Below are positions 1 to 11,548 of a DNA stretch of 64,000 nucleotides, piece after piece. The number at the start of each line of letters is the position of its first letter. Positions within the stretch are counted from its first letter, which is position 1. The notes beneath the pieces are model-generated. The model was not told the origin of the DNA. It worked only from the letters and a program-made list of their open reading frames with translations, and did not search any database. The translations under genes were made by a program, and so were the position numbers. The stretch comes from Panopea generosa (taxonomy: Eukaryota; Mollusca; Bivalvia; Adapedonta; Hiatellidae), in NCBI GenBank assembly GCA_029582155.1, contig CM055902.1, positions 17,825,011-17,889,010 of the forward strand. The letters are read 5' to 3'.

Positions 1-1890
1 TGGAAATTTGTGACCATGTGTGGTAATTTGTGGCCATGTGTGGTCATTTGTGAACATGTGTGGTCATTTGTGGCAATATATGTTCATTTGTGGCAATGTG
101 TGGTCATTTGTGGCCATGTGTGGTCATTTGTGGCCATGTGTGGTCAAATGTGGCAATGTGTTGTCATTTGTAGACATGTGTGGTCATTTGTGGCCAAATG
201 TGGTCATTTGAGGACATGTGTGGTCATTTCTGGACGAGTAAGTGTTGTAATTTGTGGCAAAGTGTGGTTATTTGTGGCAATGTGTGGTCATTTGTGGCCA
301 TGTGTGGTCATTTGCAGACAAGTTAGTGTGGTCATTTGTGGCAATGTGTTGTCATTTGTGGCCATGTGTGGTAATTTGTAAACAAGGTAGTGTGATCATT
401 TGTGGATAAGTCAGTGTGGTCATTTGTGGCCATGTTTGGTCATTTGTGGCAATGTGTGGTCATTTGTGGCCATGTGTGGTCAATTGTGGCAATGTGTGTT
501 CTTGTGTGGCCATGTGTTGTCATTTGTGAACATGTGTGGTCATTTGTGGCACTATTTGGTCATTTGTGGCAATGTGTGGTAATTTGTGGCCATGTGTGGT
601 CATTTGTGAACATGTTAGGTCAATTGTGGCAATGTGTGGTAATTTGTGGCCACGTGTTGTCATTTGTGGCCATGTTTGGTCATTTGCGGACAAGTAAGTG
701 TGGTTATTTGTGGCAATATGTGGCCATTTGTGGCCATGTATGGTCATTTGTAAACAATTCAGTATGGTCATTTGTGGATAAGTCAGTGTGGTCATTTGTG
801 GCCATGTGTGGTCATTTGTGAACATACGTGGTCATTTGTTACAATATGTGTTCTTGTGTGGCCATGTGTTGTCATTTGTGAACATGTGGTCATTTGTGGC
901 AATATGTGGTCATTTGTGGACATGTGTGGTCATTTGTTGACATGTGTGGATATTGTGGCAATGTGTGGTCATTTGTGGCCAATTGTGATCATTTGTGGCA
1001 ATATGTGATCATTTGTGCCCTTGTGTGGTCATTTGTGGCCATTTGTGGTCATATGTAGCAATAAGTTGTCATGTGCTGTCATGTGCGGTCAAATTTTCAA
1101 ACTTGGCTAAACACATGTTTTTTTAAGTATACCATTGCAATGTGGTCATTTGTGGCAATGTGTGGTCATTTGTAACCATGTGTGGTCATTTGTGGACATG
1201 TGTGGACATTTGTGGCAATGTGTAGTCATTTGTGGCCATGTGTGGTCATTTGTGGCAATGTGTGGTCATTTGTGGCCATGTTTGGTCATATGTGGCCATG
1301 TGTGGTCATTTGTGGCTAGGTGTGGTTATATGTGGCAATATGTAGTCATTTGCTGCCATGTGCGGTCAAATGTGACAATGTGTGGTCATATGTGGCAATG
1401 TGTGGCCGTTTACGGTCATATGTGGATATTGTGGCAATGTGTGGTAATTTGTGGACATGTATGGTCATTTGTTGCCAAGTGTGGTTATTTGTAGAAATGT
1501 GTGGATATTGTGGCAATGCATGGCAATTGGAGGCCATGTGTGGTCATTTGTGGACATATGTGGTCATTAGTGGCCACGTGTGGCCATTTGTGAACATGTG
1601 TGGTCATTTGTGGCAATGTGTGGTGATTTGTGGACATGTGGTGATTTGTGGACATGTGTGGAAATTGTGACAATGTGTGATTATTTGTGGACATGTGTGG
1701 TCATTTGTGGCCAGGTGTGGTTATTTGTGGCAATATGAGGTCATTTGTTGCCATGTGCGGTCATATGTGGCATTGTGTGGTCATTTGTGGCCGTGTGTGG
1801 TCATTTGTGGACAAGTGTGGTTATTTGTGGAAAAGTGTGGTCATTTGTGGCAAAGTGTGGTAATTACTGACAAAGTGTGGTCATTTATGG
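1..1890. repeat. 20-bp minisatellite array
   Basis: The sequence is a degenerate tandem array of a roughly 20-base unit (TGTGGTCATTTGTGGCAATG). Units ending in CAATG and units ending in CCATG often alternate, giving a 40-base higher order. The array runs in from the left edge of the window. A non-repeat stretch at about 1091-1134 interrupts it. Open frames on both strands only reflect the repeat period and are not genes. Confidence 0.95.
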
Positions 1891-2299
1891 TAAGCTATAA
1901 CAAAAAGTGCAACATTTATAGTATTATCAGTTTTTTATCAGCTTGATACAGAAAACAACTGAACAAAACGTCAAATTAAATTAATGTTTTAACGTGTTTC
2001 ACTACTATATCTAAAACATTCGTGACACCACTAGTGTTACAACGTATTACTGCTTATACTTATAGTATGGCAATGCATTTACAGTAATATTTGTATATCA
2101 TATCAATATGGCTATACCTTCCCGTGGATAAATATTTATAAAGAACAGAGCAAAACATCTTTTATTTCGTAATAAAGTGCATTGTACAACATAATTTGAA
2201 ATAAATCAATTACTATTACAACGATCCAGGGAGTATATATTGCATTTTTACCGTGTAACTTAAAACAATTTTATTTACAGCTGATTGCTATCAATGACA

Positions 2300-2758
2300 T
2301 TAAAGGAATTATATTGGCATATTACCGTCAATTCCTTGTCCTTAATACACACGCCCAGCATAAGATACACTTATAACTTAGAGATATACGCGTCTAAAGT
2401 GTCTAATTACATAACCTCTTTATTACAAACATCTGGTTTCTGAGGCCACGTTTTTGTTTTTGTTTTCAACGAACCGCTTTCGGGTTTCCGATCAATCATC
2501 GGATAACATCGTGAAGACTCGTTTCCGATCTCGTTTTCGAGGCTTTGTTCGGGAAGTTTACGGAGTTCAATGTAAACATTGTGCAATACTTTATTACGGG
2601 ACGTATTAAAGTTTTGGCCAATATTCAATTACTGTTAATTTGATAACTTTCAAGTAAATAAAGGTTATATGTCAATACATAAACATTATTTTGTGCACAC
2701 TGCATACAGGAAAAGTCTGGATTAACAGCGTGTTTGTGTTACTTGCCAATCCCTTTAA
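2300..2758 (-). mobile_element. MITE, TTAA-flanked family, copy 1
   Basis: The element begins TTAAAGGAATTATATTGGCA and ends with the inverse TTGCCAATCCCTTTAA. Three more copies lie at 23924-24403, 27794-28270 and 49358-49690. This copy is inverted relative to them. The TTAA at both edges fits a TTAA target-site duplication, as in piggyBac-type elements, although the TTAA could be part of the inverted end. The short open frame inside (about 73 residues) recurs with changes in other copies and is not a host gene. Confidence 0.8.
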
Positions 2759-3714
2759 ACTCGCCTTTAAGTTTAAACGTTTTGTTTATGTATGATACGA
2801 GTTCATGCCAATCGTCGTGCTTATAAACATCACTGTTTATACTGATATACTACAGATTACTATCAAAAATACATGCTTTAACACTCAGACATGGGTCTAC
2901 ATTACGAAGCGTTTGTATTTTTACATGTCCAGTGTCCATATGTTTCATTAAACAACTGACATTCAACAATTTACTTTTAACTAAATATTATGCTTCAAGA
3001 GTTTGCGCCGGTCCTCTCCTGGTAATATTTTATAGAAAGGAATTTAATAAAACCCGCCAGATATTTTACAACTCACAAATGCAAGTGGTTCCAAATTGAA
3101 ACGTAGAGTGAGTAGATGCCCTTTAACATCGATAAAATAATGTTTTACTAGAAGTTTAGATTCATTTTAACAGATTTGATAATTGTTCCGAAAAAACCCC
3201 CCAAAAAAACCAACCAATTATCACATCTTGCGGAATGATATTTTTCTTAAGGCTACTAAAATAGTAATAAGTGCAAATGATTCAATCGAAATTCCTTGAA
3301 ACAAAATAGATAGAAAAAAAAGTCTTTGGCATACTGACGTTGTGATAGCAGGTGAGGTGTGAGTGTGCGATGGTTTATATCAGACAAAAGATTGGGATAT
3401 GCATTAATTGAAATATATTTCAAGAGAAAAGAAATAAAATGTATTGCATTGATAACGTTTTATTTCTAAAACCAATAGATATATTCAACATTACGTAGAT
3501 AACGTTTAAGGCATAACATCAATATTGGTAGGTTTTGTTCCAATAGCTGACACATAATGCAAATCAAGTTTCGGAAATAGCTTCGATAAAAATAATAAAT
3601 CTTATTTTCTTACTTAATGTTGATGGTAAATTAATTAGATAATTTGTGCAACATTTGTGGTTTTATCTTAATATATACAGGCGGGTTCGTCTAGCTCAGT
3701 CGGCAACGCTGAAG

Positions 3715-4159
3715 GTCTCACTACACAGTTGAAGTTTGTTCTTTGTTCTTTATAAAATAAGGTCTTGGATTTCCATGGTAAAAAAAAGTATTCCACATAG
3801 ATTTTTTTTCATAGCAGGAATGTATACCCATATAAAAATGCACAATAACTGGTAGGTTAACCACCTTGATTTTTAAGAGTGTACAGTGACATCTTGAGAT
3901 TTTTTTGAAAAAAGAAGAAGTCCTCAAATGCTCATAAATACATGCATATGTCGTAATACTATAAAAGTCACTTTTTTAACACCAGTGATGTCTTATTGCA
4001 GTATATGCTATGCCAACTTTTGCTCTACTCATCTGCAGCAAGAAATCACTACCACTATGAACCATTTTGAAAAAATCCAAACCAAATTACATAAACCTTT
4101 TTTTAAGTGTAAGAATCATGATACCGTGGGGGAAAAGGGGTGTAACTGTGTAGTGAGAC
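3715..4159. mobile_element. Inverted-repeat element splitting a tRNA-like SINE head
   Basis: A perfect 16-base inverted repeat bounds this stretch: GTCTCACTACACAGTT at 3715-3730 and AACTGTGTAGTGAGAC at 4144-4159. To its left is a tRNA-like box A (TAGCTCAGTCGG, near 3691). To its right is a box B with a downstream SINE-like body (GTGAGTTTGAATCCCC, near 4172). Together the flanks look like one SINE head opened between boxes A and B. No clear target-site duplication is visible. The open frames inside show no similarity to a known protein. Confidence 0.6.
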
Positions 4160-7110
4160 GTCAAGGGGTCGTGAGTTTGAATCCCCACCCGGTCACAGGA
4201 TATGTGATGATTGGTTATGAACGTTGCTCTACGGTGCTTCTAAGTCTCGATCTATTAATATATAGCGAAATTGTCCGTGATTTCTAGAGATAAGATGTGT
4301 CTAGTATTGGTTAGCGGATACCAGGATGTATCTAACCGATAAGCTCAAGGTTCACGAAACCCCAAAAATTGCCCTGTATAAGTTGATACAATTAAACCCT
4401 AATTATTTGCAAAATTCGATGTTGTTTTTTTTAAAATGTATTTTAATTTTACGCTTTTTGCTTCATACAATATCATCAAAGTGTGCGTGTTCAAGGAAAT
4501 TATGCGTTTTTTCCCCTACATTGTAAGTCATTTTATGTAAATATCATGTTTTTTAATAGTGAAGACACTCTTGCGACCGGACAACATTAACATATATTAC
4601 TCAGAGTGTACCTGTCAATGACCAAACTAAATATCTTTAAATAGCAAGAATACCTTCATAATAAAAGAATTGTTAAATGCAAAAAAGTAGGACATAAATG
4701 AGAGAAAATGAGCGATTTCTTTTCACCCTCTTTGGAATCATTCTATGAACAGAAAATCATAGAATTAAAATATATAATTATTCACATTTTGATACAAATA
4801 ATCCATTTTTTTATATTGAGTGGCGCTGTCTTTTTGAAACTATACGAATTGTGACCATTTTATGTACAACTTTGACAGATTAATTTGTTATACATTATCC
4901 ATTATAAGTATGCCATTGCTTGCAAAATGTTTTAACCATGAGGAATTTAATAGGCGGATCCCGGATAGTTTTGTTGTTTTGTTTAGAGATATCTAGGGAT
5001 GTTGGCTTGTGTCCCAACCCTCTTGCTTATATGCGTTTTTCAATGATATAAAGAGCTATATACTAGTAATATTATTGATATGTTATTGTATTGTTATAAG
5101 CAATACAAATGTTTAAACTATAACTTTAGAGTTGTCTTTAAATATGGGACGAGTTGTCTTTAAATATGGGACAAGTTGTCTAAAGATGTGGAAAAAGTTA
5201 TCTTAAGACGTGTTGCCTTTGAGAAGACCTGGGCCCGGTTGTGTAAAGAGCTGTTAACTTTAACCGGGTGTTAAATTGAAACTACGTTAAAGTTAACATG
5301 GCGTTAAGTCTGTTGTATGAACTAACGTTGTACTTAACATTGGATTTTAGCGTTAAAGTGAAGTGAATCCAAGATGGCCGTTTTTGTCAAACAGAGATTT
5401 CGCGCTCCTATGAACTTTCGAAGATCACACCACTAAGATGGATTATCGGATGATGGGATTGTATCTAGGTATAGATTTAGTGAAGCAGAATTGGACTTTG
5501 TGGAGGATATTTTATCTGACCGGTACCATGTTTGCATGTGTGATTGGGTTAATTTATTTCGTTGCATTTTCTATCCAAATAATAAACTTGAAATTATTTC
5601 CTGAAAATGCCGTCTGTCAGTAAACAACTCCATTTTGTTAATCCTAACCCCTACTTTGTACCCCAGACCGAAGAGCCACACCTCCCTCCTTTTTCTCTCT
5701 TGTTATAATCACTATAATCACAATATACTGAAATATAGATCCAAAAAAAAGCTAACTCGCATATTAAAACTATTTCGTCGTGATTATACTATAAGCTGTT
5801 TTGAAACACTTCCAACAACCTGTAACACAATTCAAAGTCTTATCAAATATCTGCATTTCGTTATTGTTACTAGATAAACATGTTAACAGAAGGAAAAAAA
5901 AAGAAAACAAAAAAAATCATCCGACAGCCTCTTGAACTCGATTGCAAACTGCGATAAACCGATCACATACTGCGGCAGTCTGGGTTATCTGAAGTGTAAT
6001 AATTACGCGCCAGTAAAACTGATAAAACACCGTTCGTATTATACAACTGTATCTCGCGTTCATTTTGTATATTAACACCTGAGAGTAAAGTCAGTCTCTT
6101 TTACACTATTGAGATAAAATTTTTATAGACATAATTTTAGATTGCCGTGAAACAAAATGTCTGCGAATCAGTTAGTAAAAAGCATCATCATTAAAAGCAA
6201 TGCCGACTGATCCAAGTTTGAGTTTCCCTATACGCCTTACAGCAAAAATGCACACTTCCTGAGAACTTTCCATCAATATAATCAAGTAAGCTATGTTTTT
6301 TTTATTTATTACACATTTAGTTTTCCTTTTTATATCACTAAAAAGTTGGAGCCAAATTCAGAAACTTAGTTTGCTGGGAAATAAATCTTAAATCTCCAGC
6401 TATCAGATATACATTCCTATCAAATTTCACCTGTCAGATATAAAAAAAAAATAGAAATAAGAAATTACCGGACCATCTTCATCTGCCCCTTTTTCCTTAA
6501 CCACTGCCAAAAACATAACGGTAAGCCGAATCACATTCATACATGTATATATATACTCTACCAATGTTTTAGCTATTAGATAGATGATGGTAACACTAAA
6601 TCAGTTTATACATGTAACATACAAAACAGTAGGAATTGGAAGTTTACAATGGTCGATCACGTGATAATTCCAGTTGTACATCCGTAATGTTGTTGTTGTT
6701 TTTTTTAAAGCGCAATGATATACTGAATTAGTAAAATGAATCTTAAATAACGACACGATCAAAACCCTTGGATACGTGTTTTATTATGAACTGTAACATG
6801 AATACATTCACAGGAGAGAATATCGGGACTTCTTCTTCGAAGATTCTCAAAAGAAGTATCTTTACCAATTATCAAAACAGCAAATTGTATGGAGTGACGA
6901 CAAATGTACATGTACAAACATAAAAACATTAATTGTTCATATAGTTGCATGTTAATGTTGTTTCTGGACCCTCCGTGTCGAAGTGGCTTAAGGTGCCATC
7001 TCAAGATCACTTACCTCTCACCGCTGAGGTCGCGTCTAGCTTGATCTTAAACCTTTAGGCCTAAAAAATGTTTGTTTGTTTCCGATTTAATTGCCAAATA
7101 AATTACGGGT

Positions 7111-7142
7111 ATGTAGGTAGGTAGGTAGGTAGGTAGGTAGAT
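7111..7142. repeat. (TAGG)n microsatellite
   Basis: Seven or so copies of TAGG run in tandem. No coding role is visible. Confidence 0.9.
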
Positions 7143-9850
7143 AGAGATTTTTTTAAACTAGATTTTATGTTGTGTCAATGATACATCATGTATTTTAACA
7201 TGTTTTGTATGCTATCTATGTACTTTTAATGTTTATGAATATAAATTGAGATAAAATCAACCAAACAAAATTTAAAAAAATCATCTTATGCTTGTCGTTT
7301 CTGTGCTTAATAATAAAGACACCCATACTGACATATTATTGACTTTGCGTTCATTTTTTATCAAGCCTGTTTTGTCTTTTGGGGATCTTTATAAAGTGGT
7401 TTCCAAGGTACAGTCGGACATGAAATGTGTAGCTTTATACCTAATTATGACCTTTGTGTCCAAGTATGACCTATATATTTTAGCTACGGACATGTATCTT
7501 GCAGAAAACATGTCGTCTAGTTGTGGTTTAAATATCAATTACCTCCAATGGTAACCTTCACCTTTGGGCTATTGACTTGGACCTTTGTGTGTCACATAAT
7601 ATTGTCGTTATTAATTGTGCTAAGTTATTTGGTAATATATTAAGATATTATATGTAACATTAAAAAATTATTGAGAAATCAACTTAACATTTATATCTTA
7701 AAATGATTCATGGATGGACATTCACATCAACCAAATATTTTTGTTTCTCAAGCCAGTCAAAAATCTAACCAAAAGAAACAACAAATTAAAAATGTAATAT
7801 TTCTATTTTTATTGATCAAACAAAAAAGAAAAAACAAAAACATCGTAAGCAAAGGTATAGTAATGTTATATATCAATATGGGATATTGATGGTAAAGAAA
7901 TTTAATATCATAATTAGAAATGTCGGAAATCGATAAAGACAATTCAATGACAATTCTGGTTTCGTCAAAATACCGGCTCGGTTGCTTTAACAGAATAGTG
8001 TGCATACGAGTCCCGGGACGCAATTAAATTTTAAAAACTAGTCCTCGGTCAAAAATGTGGAGACGCAGGGGTAAAAACCCTGATAGACTACTATTTTGAA
8101 ATGATGCCATGTGCACGAGTGCTCTGTAATGGTTTATACATTATAAGTGTTTCCATGACGTTTGATGAATGAGCGGAAAGAGAAAAAAGTAAACGATTTT
8201 CCCCTCGCAAAATCGGTCAAAAAAGTGAGGGGGCTAAAAAAATATGGTCGATCGGGATACCGGAAACAAATAAATGTTTAGACCTTATGTGAGTAACGAA
8301 GCAGTCACTTGCGGAAGACCAGTGATTTTACTCAGAATTATACTGAGGTATTTTCCCGCCAATGGATATGGTGCCGAATATAGCATAACTGTGTTGAAAA
8401 TGATGTTAAACTCCATTAAATGTTGCTTGTGAGATTAATTCAAAGAATGTGAACATATTCGCCATGATGCTTATTCCAGATGTGCAAATCAAACGTTTGG
8501 GCTACTCTCCAGAACAACACAAATTTATAAACACCGTGCAAAATATTGGAATAAACTTACAATCAATACGTCGAACACATAACAAAATCAAAATAATTCG
8601 AGAACATAAAATGACAAGACAAACAAATTTCTTATCTGAATCTAAGGTGTTTTGGAATACTGTCAAAATAATGACTTTGTTTTATAGCATTAATGTCTGT
8701 ATATAGCACTTATTATAAAGAGAGATGATAAACTCTATTTCTAAGGTCTCTATCTTTAAGATAATTTATCATTAAAAGATGAATGATAAAACTATAATTA
8801 ATGATTCAAAAAATAATCATGAATAGAACACACCATTTTTAAGTAGGTGTTTTCCTGAATAATATGTCAGAGGTTTTTGTACAGGCAAGATCGGTATACT
8901 GCGAATTTCATTCGGCGTAAGTTGTAAGAAGTTTACTTGAAATTTACAGCGGCAAAGTGTACTTGAAACCTTGGAGGAGCTTAATTGCTTTGGGGTAAAG
9001 TACATTGCGACAAAGATTGTTTCTAGCTATTGGCTTTGGGAAAGCTTGGTGTTTGAAAATCATAAGATTAGCACTTGGGCTGGAACTGGGGATTGTCTCA
9101 TGCACATTAATTTAGTTTGATGTTTTTAGTTTGAAACTGTTCTCTGCTAAAACTTGGCTTTGTTTCATGCACATTAGATTTGTTTGAAGATTAAGTTTGA
9201 AACTGTCTTCAAACATATAGGTGTATTTTTATACTGGAACTGAGCAGTGTTCCAAGCATATAGTTTTGGTTTGAGTTTGAAACAAGTCTCAAAGATATGG
9301 TCTCATACGGGTCTCATCATTTAAAATAGTGTTGAGCAACAATTAGTTCAACACTACAGGGTTTGAAACATTATACTGTATACAGTTGATTGGTATGATC
9401 ACTTGTCTGTATGATTTCTAAATATTAGAATCATTTTATAACTGTTTTTGTTTGAAGTTTACTAATCATGAGGCAAGAAGCCTGAGAAAGCCTTTTGAAC
9501 AAAATCGTATAACATAGTTTCAAGCTAGGCTATTTCACAGCTTAATCCAGTGAAGACACAGTCGCCTTACACAAGATCTGTTTTAATTTCAAGATACTAA
9601 CCCAACATCTTGATAAATACGCTAATCCATCTCAGCTCTCATTTTGTCTCCACGGCATTTTCTCCCTAATAGCTGACGATTATATTAAATATAGGAATAT
9701 TTTTTTTTACCAAAACCCTTTTTTTTTTGTAGGTTTCTTGTTTTTAAACAAAACACTAGATACATAAATAAACATCTAAATGACAGTCTGCTGAAATACT
9801 AAGGAAATCACCAATCACCAAGGCAGGAGGAGCTTTGTATCAACCAATCA

Positions 9851-9887
9851 CAAGCCGGGCCCGATTAGCTCAGTTGGTTACGCGCAT
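9851..9887 (+). mobile_element. 37-bp SINE head with 14-bp target-site duplication
   Basis: This short insert carries a tRNA box A (TTAGCTCAGTTGG) and matches the start of the SINEs at 60621 and 22808. It stops before box B. Perfect 14-base direct repeats, GTATCAACCAATCA, lie on both sides at 9837-9850 and 9888-9901. The duplication indicates a separate insertion event rather than decay of a longer SINE. Confidence 0.75.
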
Positions 9888-10523
9888 GTATCAACCAATC
9901 AAAACACTTATCAGAATCCCGTTACAACTGTTGTCCAAAAGGAATTATTTTCGACGCTTGCGTTTCACTGAATGATACATTGACAATCTGTGTTTTGATT
10001 GGCTGAGACAGACACATTTCTATAAACTTTAATGTTGATATTTAACTAAAATGAAGATATCCGGTGAAAGCAATTGTAGGTATCTTGTGTAAGTTACTGG
10101 TAACATTAAACATCTATTATGCAAAAAATTAAATAAAGAAATAATCATCTTAAAGATTTTCCGCTGGAAATCGCCATAGTTGTCCGACTATTTGAATTGA
10201 CCAATCAGGGATAATGTGATAATGGCAGAAATTTTATCAGAATCCCGTTACATTTTTTTCACAAATAATTAATTGTTAAGACGCTTATTTTAGAAAAAAC
10301 AAGCGTCGAAGATGATCACGACTTTCGGTCAAGTACTTCTTCAATGGTCTTTTCCAAATAAATTATACAATATTACCATATTAACTTAATCAAATGTGGA
10401 TATGAACTATTGTTTTTTGACAAGGTTATTCCCTCCATTTGCTAAGTATTTGCTTTACACAGAAATGCATTTGACACAATGTGTTTGGAATACCTGGGAT
10501 CAATTTAAATAAATATGTGGAGC

Positions 10524-10735
10524 GCGTGGTTTAGTGGTAGAGCACCGAACCCATGTTTGGAAGATCGTGGGTTCGATATTCCGCCACGGTTATGTGTTGT
10601 GTCCTTGAGCAAGACACTTGTTCCACATATGCTTAGTACTGGTTCTACCCAGGAAGACTTCGAGCGTGCTTTGTCTGAGTTGTAAGAACTTGTTTCACAA
10701 TCGAAGTAAAATAAATAAGTTTAAATAAACTTCGT
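10524..10735 (+). mobile_element. tRNA-derived SINE
   Basis: A tRNA-like head has box A (TGGTTTAGTGG) and box B (GGGTTCGATATTCC). It is followed by a body that includes ACTGGTTCTACCCAGGAAG, also present inverted at 13935-14107 and 49805-49985. It ends in an A/T-rich tail (AAAATAAATAAG). The head lacks a matching acceptor stem, so it is not a functional tRNA gene. Confidence 0.75.
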
Positions 10736-11548
10736 GAGTCTAAGATTTTCGTACGTAAAGTTGTACCATTATTTTAGGAATATAAAACAAGACTTTCGAA
10801 CTGTCTTGTGGCGATGAAAGAGAACCATTAGTTGCATTGTGAGACTTAAACTGACGAACGATAGCAAAACGGGTTCCTGTTTCATTGTTGTTAAACGTTT
10901 TGGTAATCCATGTAACTAAAGCAAAAACATCGTTCAAACGCAACACTATCAACCAAATTATCATAAGATTACTTTTCAAAACTCGGACATGTGCACCGCC
11001 TCATTGATATAATGGCTGAATGTCTACCTTGCACGCCGGATGTCACAGTACAACAGAACACTTATAATACGTCAGTTAGGTGTTAACTAAAGCAGACGGC
11101 ACGACCATTATTTAAGGCTAAAAGATTGCAGAAAGCAAATTCAGCATCGGAGTTAACACTATAATAAATCACCAAGTTTGTTTCAAATACAGGTCCAGAC
11201 GGAATGAGATCACAGAGGATAGTATTTTTGTTAAAAAAACATTCGCCGTGATGAAACGCTTTCATGGTCTTAGTTAATGAATGTAATTATGGTTTAATGT
11301 GTAATTATTGTTAAAAGAGTAATTATGGTAAAAGTTGTAATTATAGTAAATGAAAAAAACCCAACATCCCTGTAAACAAAAAAGCCTTGATTTGTTGACT
11401 TGTACACTTGAAACATGCAACAGTCTTCAAAGTATCAGTATAAGCATCAAGACGATGTTGCCATTAATTTAGTCACTATAGGTAAATAGCACGTTATAGA
11501 ATATTATTTTGGTTTGTTTCATGAACATTTTATGGTATCTTGTTGCAG

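Larger units (their letters stand above)
1891..11548. other. Gene-poor region upstream of the Ras-like gene
   Basis: I found no exon with recognisable protein similarity here on either strand. It holds a TTAA-flanked MITE (2300-2758), a SINE head split by an inverted-repeat element (3683-4215), a TAGG microsatellite (7111-7142), SINE fragments near 6969-7026, 8290-8420 and 9851-9887, and a tRNA-derived SINE (10524-10735). Around 5234-5345 are several GTTAAC/GTTAAAG motifs in both orientations, which may be one degraded transposon end. The P-loop exon of the Ras-like gene was looked for here and not found. The rest is AT-rich sequence in which I see nothing. Confidence 0.6.

Noticed and set aside
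1-1890. CRISPR-like array
   Set aside because: Units are contiguous and degenerate with no unique spacers, and the genome is animal.
10-1946. Many overlapping open frames rich in Trp, Cys and His
   Set aside because: They are translations of the 20-base minisatellite in several frames and on both strands, with no signal of a gene.
3928-4287. 119-residue open frame
   Set aside because: It runs across the inverted-repeat element and a SINE box B, with no similarity to a known protein.
10524-10600. tRNA gene
   Set aside because: Boxes A and B are present but there is no matching acceptor stem, and the sequence continues into a SINE body shared with other loci. The same holds for the heads at 40106, 41153, 56166 and 60621.
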